A stretch of 64,000 bases of DNA from Lomentospora prolificans. Taxonomy: Eukaryota > Ascomycota > Sordariomycetes > Microascales > Microascaceae. Shown here one piece after another: positions 11,458 to 22,925 of this stretch (the first letter of the stretch is position 1; each line of letters starts with the position of its first letter). The notes under the pieces are model-generated. The model did no database searches, was not told where the DNA came from, and saw only the letters and a program-made list of their open reading frames with translations. The translations under genes were made by a program, and so were the position numbers. The stretch covers positions 992,001 through 1,056,000 of the forward strand of contig JARFXM010000001.1 in assembly GCA_029532625.1 (NCBI GenBank), in the 5' to 3' direction.

Positions 11458-12022
11458 AGGTGAGTCGGGAAAAAATTGATTGGGCTTTGTTTTCCAGTAT
11501 GCTTTCGAGCATAGCTATGTGTTATGTTTCTTGTTTTTGATTTTTTTACTTTACTTTTTTTGCGGGTTCTTGACTTTCCGGGTTTGATGGGGTTTCCGGT
11601 CTGGTACATGGGTTTTTGTGTGTTCCATGGGTTTTGTTAGATGAGCTCTTTGTGCCGCGGGCAGATGATGAGACGGTGGAGGGAGGAGGGAGTCACAAAG
11701 AGAGTGAGAAGACACTTGCGATGCCAAGTATGTAATGACGACTACGAGAATCTCGCCGGGTTTCCCCTCTTGAAGAGCTGCATCGAAGGGGGGCAGACAT
11801 TAGAAGACAGTGACTTTTTAATTATATCCACCCCCCATTTTTCTAATATCTGGCAGCGGCGTTCCAGCGCAAAGGTGCCTGCCTCGTCGCTCTCTCTCTG
11901 TCTCTATCTCTCCCTCTGTCTCTATCTCTCTCTGTGTCTCTCTCTCTCTGTGCCTCTGTCTCTCTGTGTGCCTCTCTCTCTCTCTGCGCCTCTCTCTCGC
12001 TCTCTCTCTCGCTCTCTGTATA
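11458..12022. other. Intergenic with a CT microsatellite
   Basis: This holds the 3' ends of two convergent genes. T-rich tracts at about 11535-11570 may act in chitin synthase 3' end formation. The right part, 11888-12018, is an imperfect (CT)n tract that runs up to the stop codon region of the methyltransferase. Frames through the tract encode only Ser-Leu or Arg-Glu repeats and are not genes. Confidence 0.6.
11888..12018. repeat. Imperfect (CT)n microsatellite
   Basis: About 130 bp of CTCTCT broken by TG, GC and TA units; GA repeats on the other strand. It ends only five bases before the methyltransferase stop codon and would lie in that gene's 3' untranslated region. Confidence 0.92.
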
Positions 12023-12838
12023 TTACTTGGTACAAATGATTTCACCATTCATCACTCCAAACCAAGCCTCCTTGGACGTCGACCACTTCCTCCACGCCTT
12101 GACGCCTTCCTCCAGCTTCTCGTCCGGAACAGCCCCCGTCTCGGCCACACGCTTCCTCAACTCCGAATCCTCCGCCAACCTCTCGGCCACGCTCTCACCC
12201 CACCACCTCACATCGTCCTCACTCGTAAAGCACCAGCTGCCGACCGAACACTTGACCTTGTCCGCCTCAAAGCCCGCCCTCATGGCCAAGGCCTTCAACC
12301 TAGTGCCCATATCCGGATCCGACCCGGCCGCCCTCATAGTGGCCTCCAACGCGTGCCTCCAAACCTCCATGCCCGGCAAGGTGGGATACCACGCCATGCT
12401 GGAAATGATCATATCCTTGCACGCCAGCAGCCCACCCTCCTTCAACACCCTCCGCATCTCCTTGACAGACCTCAGCGGATCGGTAAGATGAATGACGACC
12501 TGGTGGGCGTGCACCAGGTCCACGGACCCGGCGGCGAACGGCAGCTCCCCGACGTCGCCGCGCACGAATTCGCCATTGGTTAGGCCGCGCGAGGCGAACG
12601 TGGCGCGCGCACTCTCGAGGGCTTTGGAGGAGGCGTCCAAGCAGATTACGCGGCCGCGCGGGACGAGGGCGGCAAAGTCGGCGGAGATTGTGCCGGGCCC
12701 GCACCCGACGTCTAGGATCGTCATGGTGGGTTGCAGGTGGGGGAGGATGTAGGGGGTGAAGCCGGTGGCGGTGCGGTGGGCGTGGGCGGAGAGGACGGCG
12801 CGGGAGTGGCCGTGGATGTAGTGGGTTGGTTCGGACAT
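12023..12838 (-). CDS. SAM-dependent methyltransferase (UbiE/COQ5-like fold)
   Basis: A single exon of 271 residues from the ATG at 12836-12838, which is the first in-frame ATG even though the frame stays open far upstream through simple repeats. The SAM-binding motif I is ILDVGCGPGTISADF (about residues 42-56). The acidic residue after beta-2 follows in VICLDASSKALE, and LPFAAGSVDLVHAHQVVIHL plus VLKEGGLL are the usual motifs of class I small-molecule methyltransferases (Methyltransf_11/25). The substrate cannot be read from the sequence. The protein is too divergent to be called COQ5 or ERG6 and has no membrane anchor or presequence. Microsatellites flank it on both sides. Secondary metabolism is possible, but no synthase gene lies near. 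Confidence 0.8.
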   Translation of the reverse strand: MSEPTHYIHGHSRAVLSAHAHRTATGFTPYILPHLQPTMTILDVGCGPGTISADFAALVPRGRVICLDASSKALESARATFASRGLTNGEFVRGDVGELPFAAGSVDLVHAHQVVIHLTDPLRSVKEMRRVLKEGGLLACKDMIISSMAWYPTLPGMEVWRHALEATMRAAGSDPDMGTRLKALAMRAGFEADKVKCSVGSWCFTSEDDVRWWGESVAERLAEDSELRKRVAETGAVPDEKLEEGVKAWRKWSTSKEAWFGVMNGEIICTK

Positions 12839-12919
12839 TTGTTGGGATGCGGGTTTGGATGCGCAGGGTTGGTGAGGGGTATTAGGATTAGTAGTATTAT
12901 TGGGGTTGAGGGGGAGCGA

Positions 12920-13034
12920 GAAGGGAGAGAGAGAGAGAGAAGAGAGAGACAGGAGAGAGGAGCGGGATAAGACCAGTGCTGCAGGAAGCAAGAGTGGCAA
13001 AGGTGTGTGCGAGACTGTGTGTGTGTGTGTGTGT
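12920..13034. repeat. (GA)n and (GT)n microsatellites
   Basis: An imperfect GA tract lies at about 12920-12960, and ten GT units run from about 13015 to 13034. They sit in the leader or promoter of the minus-strand methyltransferase, 80-200 bp from its start codon. Confidence 0.88.
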
Positions 13035-13254
13035 ATGACAGAGATGTAGTTCTGCGAGGCTATATATATAGAAACCAAGTGCAAGGCCAAGTAAGTTAAG
13101 TGGAAGGGAGAGAGAGATATATACCAAGGACGAGACGAGGAAGCAGTCCAAAAGGATCCATCGAGAGGAGCACTGAAAAAAAAGGCGCGGGGTATTAAAT
13201 ACTGTGAGTGTGGCTGTCTGGGATCCTCTACGTCGTCGACATCCAATGCTGGCC

Positions 13255-13303
13255 ATTTTTATATATGTGTATATATGTATTTATCTATATATATGTGTGT
13301 ATA
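13255..13303. repeat. TA/TG-rich alternating tract
   Basis: About 50 bp of alternating TATATG, TATATA and GTGTGT units, an alternating purine-pyrimidine sequence. Confidence 0.85.
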
Positions 13304-14013
13304 CTGGATGCCCGTTGCTCATTGCTGCGACGGAACCCAACTATTTCCCCGTCTGGCATCAAAATGGAGCTTGCCTCGTGTTAGTATGATGTTACATCAT
13401 GAATAATAGACGGAGCGTCAGTTTCCTCCTCGTAAATCTTTTCCACCAGTCCCAGAAGGCTCCCTACTCATCTCTCTTTCTTCTCGGACGGCAGAGACGT
13501 GTTTCCAACGCGCATCAGCGGTACAGCGGAAACATGTATGATTTCTTTTTTTCCCGCCCTCTCGTCTCTTCTCACCTCTGTCGCTTCACGTCTATACCTC
13601 CCTCATCATCATCTTTACCTCTCGCGTCATCATCATAGATCCTTCTCTTTTTTTTTTCTTTTTTCTTTTCCGCAAAACACGAGTGACCAGAAACAGGGCA
13701 TGTACATGCAAAGGGGCTATTGTTGAAGCTCTCCATCAAAGCATACCTCGGGAATATTCCCAGTTGATGGTAACTAATATACTATGTATGCTCTATATCC
13801 TAAAACAATACTGACAAAAAAAAAAAGAAAGCAACCTCCCAACCCAGGTGAAATACTATAAAAAGTTTTGCAACGCAAAAAAAACATCCTTCGAAACGCG
13901 CAAATGATGTCTGGTATATAAGTATATAACGATATATCATGCCTTTCCCGTCTTTAGCTGCCCCATGCTTGAGCCGGGGGGCCGGGTCATTTAGTGTCGT
14001 CCGAGCCGTTCCT

Positions 14014-17000
14014 TTACTCTTCATCAGATCCATCATCCTCAGCGACCTGGAAACGGAAATTTCGTTAGCAAAAGAGCGGTTCAACTCTAGCGTGTGTAAG
14101 ACTGGAAAGGCGAGGAAGATTGATACTCACATTCTCGTGGAAATCCCTGCCCTCCGTCGTGGCATGGATGACGCCAACCCTGATACAGAAATCTCCGAAC
14201 CTCTCGTCCGTCTCCCTCTCGGCTGCATATCGCTTCAAGAGGCCCTTCATGATGGTCAGGATCTCCTCCTCCTTGATGCTAGCCCTGTAAAGCTTGTTTA
14301 GGCGCTGGCCGTGGTAGCCACCTCCGAGATACATGTTGTACGTATCGTAGGCCTTGCCAACAAACGCAACCTCGGCGAGCCATGGTCGTGCGCATCCGTT
14401 AGGGCATCCAGTCATACGCATGACGATGGAGTCTCGGCGCAAGCCATTCTCCTCGAGGCAAGCCTCGAGCTTGTCGATGAGCACGGGAAGGTATCGTTCA
14501 CTCTCCGCCATCGCGAGACCGCAGGTCGGGAACGCCACGCAAGCCGACGAGCTGAGCCTTAGCCCAGAGAACTGGATGTTGTCCAGCTTGTACTTCTTCA
14601 TCAACACATTCATGGCTTCGACGTCCTCGTCCGCAACATTGCTAAGGATCAAGTGCTGGTTACCAGTCAAGCGGAACTCGCCCTTGTGCACCTTGGCAAT
14701 CTCGCGCAGACCCGTCTTCATCTGGAAGTCCGCGGTATCCTCGATACGTCCGTTCTCGATAAAGAAGGTGAAGTGGTTCATGCCCTCTTCATCCTTGACC
14801 CATCCAAACGTATCCACGTTGCTCTCGAACTTGAACGGCCGCTCCTTCTCGAAACTCTGGCCCCACATGTTCTCAACCTTGGCCTTGTACTCCTCGACAC
14901 CAAGGTCATCGACCGTGTACTTTAGACGCGCGTGCTTACGGTTCTTGCGATCACCGAAATCTCTCTGCACAAGCATAACCTTCTCGCAGGCAATGTGCAC
15001 CTGCTCTTTGGAGACGAAGCCAAGCATTCGTCCGATCTGGGGGTACGTCTTCTTGTTGTTGTGCGTAGCACCCATACCGCCACCGATCAGCATGTTGAAT
15101 CCAGCGAGGCTGCCGTCCTCGTTCTTGATAGCGATCAAGCCAATGTCATGGGCGTACACGTCCGTGTCGTTGTGGGGAGGGACAGCGATGGTGATCTTGA
15201 ACTTTCGAGGAAGATAGGTAGGTCCGTAGAGCGGCTCGAAGTCCTGGACCGCGTCACCGGCAACCTTGACCTTTTCGTCGTTGTCGTCCGTGAGCCAGAT
15301 CTCGTGATAGGCTGTGGTCGCGGGAAGGAGGTGGTCACTGATCCTCTTCGAGCACGCGTAGACATCCCGATGGAACTTGGATTGCGTCGGAAGACTGCTG
15401 CACATGACGTTACGGTTAACATCACCGCAGGCCGCAATCGTCGTGAGGAGAGCGCGGTTGATAGCCTGCATGGCCGGCTTCAACTTGCTCTTGACGACAC
15501 CGTGGAACTGGAAGGTTTGACGAGTCGTGAGCTTCATGGTCTCGTTTCCAAGTGAAGTGCTGATATCGTCCATCTGAATCCATTGCTTAGGCGTCGCCAC
15601 GCCACCCGGCAACCGACAACGAATCATGAAGGAGTAGGCAGGCTCAAGACCCTGGGCCTTGCGCTCATCTCGGATATCGCGGTCATCTTGCATATAGGTG
15701 CCGTGGAACTTGGTGAGCTGCTGGTCGGCCGCCGCAATCGCAAGAGTCGACGTATCCTTGAGGCCCTCCGCGATAGTACCTCGTAGGAAATTAGAGGCAA
15801 GCTTGATGTCTTCGTTGGTCAGCGGCGCCGGCTCTTCGGGGAGACCCTCAACGTTATCCACGCCGAGCGCTTGCCAGATCTTGGGCTCCCACTCCTGATA
15901 GCCCGTTTGGTAGCCGTCGGGGTCCTGGTCATCACCAAGTCCGATATCGACGAGGCGGGATGCCCCCAGATTGGTCAAGACTCGGTCCAAGTCCTTGGCA
16001 GGCTTGTTGTAGTAAATCCTGTCCTGCTTTCGGGGCCAGTAGTGGCTGTCACCAAGACCAAAGACCGAGTACTTAACGGTCGCTAGGTCGAGGTCGGTAG
16101 AATCCTTGACGGCGTCCCAGAAGGGACGACCATTCTGAGGGAACTCACCCTGACCAGCGGTGGCGGTGACAAAGACAATGTTTTCCTCAGTAGGCAGGTC
16201 CTCGACGGGGTAGTCTTCCATGGCCATGGCAGCCGTCTTCAGGCCTCGGGCCTTACCACGGTTCGCCAGTCGCTTAGCAATCATTTCCGCGGTTCCGTTA
16301 TCCGAAGCGAAAAGTACGGTCAGCGGCGCGCCGAAGAGGCCCTCAAGCAACTCGTTGTAAGCATCCTTGGCCTTTCGCTTCTGCTCGGCGCGTACTTCGG
16401 TGCCGTAGTCCTCTGCTAGGTTGGCCCCGAACTGCGGGTTCTTGCGCATCAGCTGGGTTAATTGGTTATCACGGTCGAGGAACTCCTTCAGCTCAGCCTT
16501 AATGCGCTCAGAGTCCAGGGAGAAGTTCGGCTCGCCCTTGGCCTCGTTTGTGGGATCCCACCGGTAAAGAGGCCAGTAACCGAGGTCAACGGCCTTTTTA
16601 GTCTCTTGAAGGACCGTCAAAGGCGAATCCTGCTCTCCAAAGTACGGGAGGTACGCCAAAACAACCGAGGGACCGTCAAACTTGTCAGCCTCAAGCATGG
16701 CTTGAAGAACCTGGGTATAGGAGCTGTAGACAGCGACCGAGGCCACATAGGCGTTGCCAAAGTTCATAGCATAGAGGCCAATATCCTTCTTTCGTCGGTT
16801 GGCATCAGCGGCAGCACGTTCAGAGTAGGGTGTTGAGTCAATGATGAGCATGTTCACGTTGGCGCCGGAGGCGAGAACATGATGCACGCCGGAATTGCCA
16901 AGATCGTAGGCCCAGGCATCGGAGCCAACGAGCCAATGAGATTCCTTGCGGAAAAGGCCCTGATGTTGAAGGAGGCTCTTGGCGAGGGGTGATCCGTCGG

Positions 17001-19232
17001 TCTGAAGCCTCGAGATCACATCATCTGCCAGCTCATCGCTCTTAGCCGCATCTTCGGCGTTGACGGACCAGCGAGTTAGCCAAGTCGATGGGGCATCAGT
17101 GATGAATTCCCCCTGCTTGATAGCGTCCTTGACCTCGTTGACAAATCGACCTCGATGTTCCTTGCGGGCCAGAAGCGATCCGAAGCCGTACTCAGGTGAG
17201 GCAGAAACCGTCGCTGAGATACCGGCGTTGTTGGATGAAAGCTGGTTGGCAACATAAACGCGCTTTCCAAACAATTGGTCCAGGATCTTCGTGTAAGCTG
17301 TCTCAACCTTGGGGGTTGCGACCTTGTAGTCGCTTGGCGACGCAACCACATCAGGCTTACCCACGGGCAGGTTCTGGATGGGCTTCTCGGAGGTAAGGTT
17401 TTGAACAACGCCCCTGAGCGCCTGGCGCACAGTTTCCGCCGTGATGTATCCCAGCTGGTATCCGACGACAGCGCTGACACCGCCAAAGCCGCTCTTCACA
17501 GTGGAAAGTACATCCAGAAGAAGCGGGCCCCACTTTGTCGTCTTCCTATAAGTCTGCTCGAGGACGGCGACCCTCTTAACGGACTGGGGAATGGCCTCAA
17601 GAAGGACCGTTCCCAACCACGGCCTATATAGGCGAGGGGTCAAAAGACCAACCTTTGCAAAAACGTCGTCGGATTTGGCATTGTCAATAGCCTCCGCGAA
17701 GAGACCGGTATCGGATCCAAAAACGAAGATACAGTTCTCAGCATCGGCGGGTCCAGTGTATTCAAAAGCGTGGTATTCGCGGCCAAAAACGATCTTCATC
17801 TGCATCCAGATACCCTTCACATACTTGTAGACATCCTCCGATGTCACTTGGAAGGCGTGGGGCTCGATGGTGGTGGCAGGTGAGCTATTAGTGCGCGGGG
17901 TTGTAGAATGGCTGCCATTACCGTCGGAATTCCTGGACGAGCCGGACTTGGACGCCGAGCTCTGGACGTCAAGGTTGAGTCCGTTGACGTCGAGTCCAGG
18001 AGCGGCCACGGTTTGGGGCTGTACCTCGGTGACAGCAACTTGGCCATCATCCGCATATATGGTGGCTCCAGGGGTTGTAGATGACTGGAGCCTTCGGACA
18101 GTGTCCATATCAAGCAGTTCTCGGACCATTGGGATGTCCTCAACGGCAATCGGCTGGTCGTGGACAGAAGTTTCGGGAGAGAAGAAGTGGATTACACCCT
18201 TTCCTGACCTTAGCGCGAGCGCATGAGCTGTGATGGCCATGTCCTGTGCTTCCTGCAGGGTCTCTGACTGGAGGAAAGTCCATCCCGAGCCCCGAATAGC
18301 CGTGATAGGGGAGTAGTCGGCATTAGGGGTAGGATGAAGAGAGACATGGATGACGACGGGGAAGTTCGCCAACTTGTAAAGGTGGGCAATGGACGAGAGA
18401 AGGATGGTGGACGGTGTCGTCACAGAGACTAGACGGCCAGAGCGAACCGGTCCATAGGCTGAGAGTAGAGGGTCGGTGTTATGCCGGGTAGCTAGGATCT
18501 GAACGCCCCAACTGGTCAGTAATTGAACCAATGAGAATGGCAGAAAAAACGTCTTCTTCCAAACTTACCTCCGGAACAGCATCTGGGGTGCTTGCAACTA
18601 AGCTGCGGTTGCCGTTTGTAGAGAGCTTCTTGAGATGCGTCGAGAAAGAGGAATCGTTGGATGTTGAAGGTTGTACCGAGATGATGACATCGCTCGCCAA
18701 GTAGGCGATGCGAGCAACTGTAGCCAGTGTTAGCTTTTGTATCTAGAAAGGTGTAGCATATATCATCTAGCTCTATCTCCTCGCCATGTCTAGCCCACCA
18801 TCTCTTGTGACCGCGCCGCTCGCGCATCACCAGCTTTGACCCCACAACAGCCCTGGCGGTTGGTCGAGGGGTTGAGCGGTAGCTCAAGTTCCTGGACAGA
18901 TATGCGAAAAGACAGTGATGCACAATCCAACCTCGTAGGATTCGATTCGGCTCTACTCTACCACGCCAATTGACTTTGTAGGGTCAAGTAAGGACGAGAG
19001 AGGCAGCACAAGAGTGGGATGCTTTGTTCGCAACTCGACGACGACGCACTCCCGAGACAAGGAGCGCAAGCTGAGGGAAGCACTTGACCAGGGAGCAGCA
19101 AACGGCAAAGGAAAACCATCAAGACTTACCAGCCTCGTCGGGCGTCTGGATGCGAGCACCAGCCATGACTTCAGCAGCAGTTGGTGACGCAGGAGAAGTG
19201 GGAGAGTTAAGGGCCCTGAATAGGAACGACAT
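14014..19232 (-). CDS. MET5: Sulfite reductase [NADPH] beta (hemoprotein) subunit
   Basis: Four exons: 19130-19232, 18569-18717, 14131-18498 and 14014-14046, giving 1550 residues (yeast Met5 has 1442). The enzyme reduces sulfite to sulfide with electrons from the flavoprotein partner, the last inorganic step before cysteine and methionine. An N-terminal region related to pyruvate-ferredoxin oxidoreductase comes first. A flavodoxin-like domain follows (LTVLFASDNGTAEMIAKRL, about residue 810). The C-terminal siroheme/4Fe-4S domain binds iron through CVAFPTC (about 1402) and CPNGC (about 1450). Splicing restores VARIAYLASDV after intron 1 and an acidic tail, FHENVAEDDGSDEE, which matches yeast FHEDVSEDAY. 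The intron at 18499-18568 has two possible acceptors; only the later one, at 18499-18500, keeps the frame. Intron 1 is 412 nt, unusually long here. Confidence 0.94.
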
Positions 19233-21201
19233 GATGGACTGCAAGGACGGGCTGGGCCTTTTGTCTTCTTTTTGGTGCCGCCAATAAAACGCTCGTCATT
19301 ATTCAAAAGGCAAATTTTTTTTCAGACTTGCAAAGTCGCCCCCCTCCACATGCCCCAAGTTTACCGATAGAGGACTGGCTCGGGTGTATAGATAGGATGA
19401 CCCCCCGCGACTCGACGGGCTGGAGGGGTAGGAAGCGTTGAGGGTCCCCGTCAAGCAGGCCCCGGGATTGGTGCTTCAGAGGCCCAGGGACTGGCTTGGC
19501 TTTCTCAAAGGCGTCTTCTCTACCTTGAGTTACTTCATATTTCCCTCACCATTTGGTGACGGCCTCCCTATCGCTCATGGGTTTGCGGGGGACACCGGAG
19601 ATTCCTCGATTCTGCCGTCGATTGCGTGATCGACTAGTGCTGGGGCCCTGACCCATAATACAGCTTTGCGGGAAACCATTACGGAGTTCCCATGGCTACG
19701 TGTACCTCCTGCGCCAGGCCACAGTGTGTAAATTTACCGCGTGCACGGGGTTTTTTTTCGGAACAGCGTTCCTCGGGGCTAGCGGTCCTTTGCTGACAAA
19801 CAAGTTGTGCTGTCTTGCTTGGTTTCCTTTCTTTCTTCTTCCACCAATCCCACTCTCGCGGGCGTTGACCGAACTATCACGGAGAGAAGTCCCCATGATA
19901 ATATGGCCTAGAAGCACCGAGGATGAACGGAGATAACGAGTACGATCGAATAGAAGAGCAAGGCGATGATTCTTTGATGTATAAAGTGACACTCGATCCC
20001 ATTGACCAGTATTTAACACGGGATGAAAGAGCCATGAGCACTAAGACTCCAGAGGGCCGGCCGGGTTATAGTGGGTTCTACGGGGCATCCTCCAGTACCG
20101 GCCGAGTCCGGTTGAGTCACCAGGATACAGTATCTTGTTTTTCCCTTACTGTCCAAGGCGTGGGAGGGTACATGCCGTTGCCGTGGGTGCCCTTTCATCT
20201 TACGGTGTAGGTTGTTCAATTGCCTTCGGACCACCACACCCCGGCTAAAGTCCAGGCACGCCCATCTCGTTGTGTGGTCAACTCGAGCGACCCGTTGCCG
20301 CTCGAGTACTGACTGCCGGTTCGTTCCACTAATAGACTCAACACCAAGAACAAGAGTCCACTAGTTCACAACGACCCCTTGTGGGCCTCGTGATGGGATC
20401 TCTCAACGAAGAATCCGGGCCGGGCATGATCAGGATGGTCTGAGGAATCATTCATCCTGGAAGACGCGGCTCCCGCAGCGAAGTCCTGCACCGGAGAGTA
20501 AACCTCCTTGTGTGCCCGTTTGGCTCTTTAGCATTTGTCGCCTATACTACGAGAGGACTGGAATCCGCACTACCGAGCATGCTGTCCTTGTCCTCGTCAC
20601 AGTACAATGGGCGACCTACCGATTTAGAAACCTTGGTCGTGTTTGGATTCGGATTAGTGAACGTACAGGTATATGGGTCTGGATGCAAGCGCGCTGCCGC
20701 ACCGCACCCTTTGATTATAAATTATATCCAGCCTGGCCTCTCGTTGCAGTTATGCACACACCCAGTATCACTACTACCACCTTAAATTTGCTCCTTCCAG
20801 TCTTCCCCCACACCGATAACCGAAAAAACTCCGCCGGGCGGCGGCGGCTCTCGGTCGCCCGGGAGCCGGTCCCGCAGTCATCAAGATAGAAATATGCGTG
20901 GCCCTCCATGTGCCTGAACCCAGATGCCAACCCCCTCCAGAAACCCCATGGTAACACATTGTACCAGAATGGACAAGATTCGCAAGCATGGTCCCAGATG
21001 ATGTGCTCTGCGCTCCGCCGGAAAATCTAAACGATCAGGTGAAACCCCTCGAAAGACGCGTGGCGTGCTCTTCTCAACACCCGAGGTGCAAACCACCGCA
21101 TGCAATATTAACGCTCGAAAAGTGCCGACAGAATTGTCGTAAATGCTCGAAATGCTCCGTGCTATGCAGCCCGCTGGTTGCTCGCGCGATGTGCAACTAT
21201 A
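19233..21201. other. Intergenic region, about 2 kb
   Basis: It contains the promoter of the sulfite reductase gene at the left and the 3' end of KEI1 at the right. Both neighbours are on the minus strand. Open frames reach 125 codons (20512-20889, plus) but overlap frames on both strands and show no domain or intron pattern. Base composition is not strongly AT-rich, so there is no obvious sign of a mutated (RIP) transposon. Confidence 0.45.
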
Positions 21202-22083
21202 TCAAACCTCCGCTCCCGAGTCTACCGAGTGAGTCGACTTTCGGAAGCGCTCGTTCATGAGTCTAGCCCAATCCTCTTGATCCTTGTAGTCCAACCAATA
21301 ACTCCTTCCTAGAGAGAGGAGCGTTCGTCCAATCCAGCCTCTCCAGCCCTCCCCTTCGTCGGTGCCAACTGCAAACGGTCCATTGACATCTTTCGCTCTG
21401 GGTCGGTCGTTCTCCATCTGAAGGTCGACGTGGCGGAGAAGCACTTGCTGAGCGTAGGCCGCCACGACAAGGCTGAAATAGAGTCGGACCAACGTAAAAG
21501 CAGCAATGAGGACGAAGCTAAAGGCAGTATCGTGCGGCATTGCCACGTTAACCGCGCCGGGTAGGTTTTGGATACGCTTATATAATGCTGCAGGTGAATC
21601 GGGGGACTCCACTGGTAGAGCCGTAGTATTGAACTGTTGCTGCGGATGTCCCTCCGAGTCCGCGATGCTACTGAAATACCATTGTACGGCGAAAAAGGTG
21701 GTGCATGCGCAGTTTATAAGCGTGTCGATTATGTATATCCATGCCAACGACAGACACTCAAACGGGCTTTGCTTTTTGACGTGTGGAATAAGGATCGCGA
21801 GGAGGACGAGGACGATGATGGAGTAGATGTAGGTTGAAAGTTGTAGGAGCGAAAGCTCGAAGCCGGTAATAATGGCCAGGATTCCGTACAGACCCGTAAG
21901 CTTGTTGAATACTAGCATGAGCGAAATGAACTCGGTGCCAGTCTGCAGGCTAATGACCCCTAGAAACGACTACATTCGCGATGTCAGATTCGACCGGCTT
22001 TTAGGGGGGGCGGCGCGCGCGGGTCGTGAAGGGGAGAAGCCTACCTTCGGCCTAGGAAGCCGGATGTGCAAAAGTGACCGCAT
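21202..22083 (-). CDS. KEI1: Inositol phosphorylceramide synthase regulatory subunit KEI1
   Basis: Two exons, 22045-22083 (13 codons) and 21202-21969, give 268 residues. Kei1 is the essential partner of the catalytic subunit Aur1 in the Golgi, where IPC synthase moves phosphoinositol onto ceramide. After splicing, the sequence reads SFLGVISLQTGTEFISLMLVFNKLTG... (the first ~20 residues of the conserved DUF1753 block). Four hydrophobic segments follow, around LYGILAIITGFELSLL, IIVLVLLAILI, LAWIYIIDTLINCAC and FSFVLIAAFTLVRLY, and then a cytosolic tail. Starting at the Met of MLVFNKL would lose the first membrane segment, so the short first exon matters. It is divergent from RKI1. Confidence 0.88.
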
Positions 22084-22925
22084 ACTGAGCTTAAACGTGA
22101 CCGATCGCAACTACAGAGAACGCGGAAAAACGAAAGGTGAAAATGGGATTTCCCTCGTGCGCGTAAGTGGAAGGGAAAAAGACCTTCTCTGAGCCGCCTG
22201 GACTGACTGTGAGGCGATTTTAATCTTTCGCCATAATGCCAAGACCCTTGACCCTTGACGAAAGGGGACTTTTATGAGGATGAACCCGGAATCGACGGAG
22301 ACGCGGACTTTTAGTTACATGACCCTATACATACATATATTGCTTACCTACATATTAACGGCTGTCCATCGGTTATATGTTAAATCGCCACGTCTTAAAA
22401 AAACTTTGGTGGTTTAAGAAGTCTGCATTCATTAGCGATCTGAAAATTGAGTTTCATTTCTCTTGGACTATGGTTGGCTTGACGTTCTCAAAGTAGCCGC
22501 TTCGAGACGGTTCACTCACTTGCACGAAAGAAAGACAATTAAAGAAAATAAGAGAGAAATCAAAGTAGCAACTACGCTTTCGGTCATGTTTTCTTGGTCG
22601 TGTTCACTCAGTTCTTACTATCACTGGATCCCGCAGCCTTCTCCGAGCCCTTTAAACTAATATCACCTCAACTCCAATGACTCCATCCTTTTCCCTTCGC
22701 TTCCCCGTAGACCTTGCTGCTTCCGGTTCCTCTTCTGCGCTAATTAGAATTACCCGCGCGACATTCTCAAACTCCCGGATCCACACGTCCTGTCGCATTT
22801 CTTGTCGGAACCTGCATGTACAAACGAAGCCCATAAATACCTTGAGGTCAGCCCCACCATCTCCCACTGCCCCTCATCTCCAATTGAGCCTTTCGTTTGC
22901 GTCACGACGAGTCAGGGTCAGAAAC
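22084..22925. other. Divergent promoter region of KEI1 and RKI1
   Basis: An 840-bp region between two divergent starts. From 22677 rightwards it is an open frame joined to RKI1 and may be coding (see the finding on the RKI1 start). A short direct repeat of CCCTTGA lies near 22248-22258. No other gene is visible. Confidence 0.5.

Larger units (their letters stand above)
12839..14013. other. Intergenic region with several microsatellites
   Basis: This is upstream of the methyltransferase and downstream of the sulfite reductase gene. It holds GA, GT, TA and TATATG/GT tracts between 12905 and 13303, pyrimidine runs near 13640-13670 and an A-rich run near 13817. Frames across it code only low-complexity residues. 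I see no gene. Confidence 0.6.

Noticed and set aside
11641..12048. Open frames through the CT repeat on both strands
   Set aside because: They encode only Ser-Leu or Arg-Glu repeats made by the microsatellite.
12839..13246. 136-residue N-terminal extension of the methyltransferase
   Set aside because: The frame is open only because simple repeats lack stops; there is no ATG before 12838 and no conserved sequence.
20512..20889. 125-codon frame in the gap after the sulfite reductase promoter
   Set aside because: Overlaps frames on both strands, has no domain, and no intron or family evidence.
19233..21201. Possible decayed transposon in the 2-kb gap
   Set aside because: No terminal repeats, no transposase-like frame and no strong AT bias are visible.
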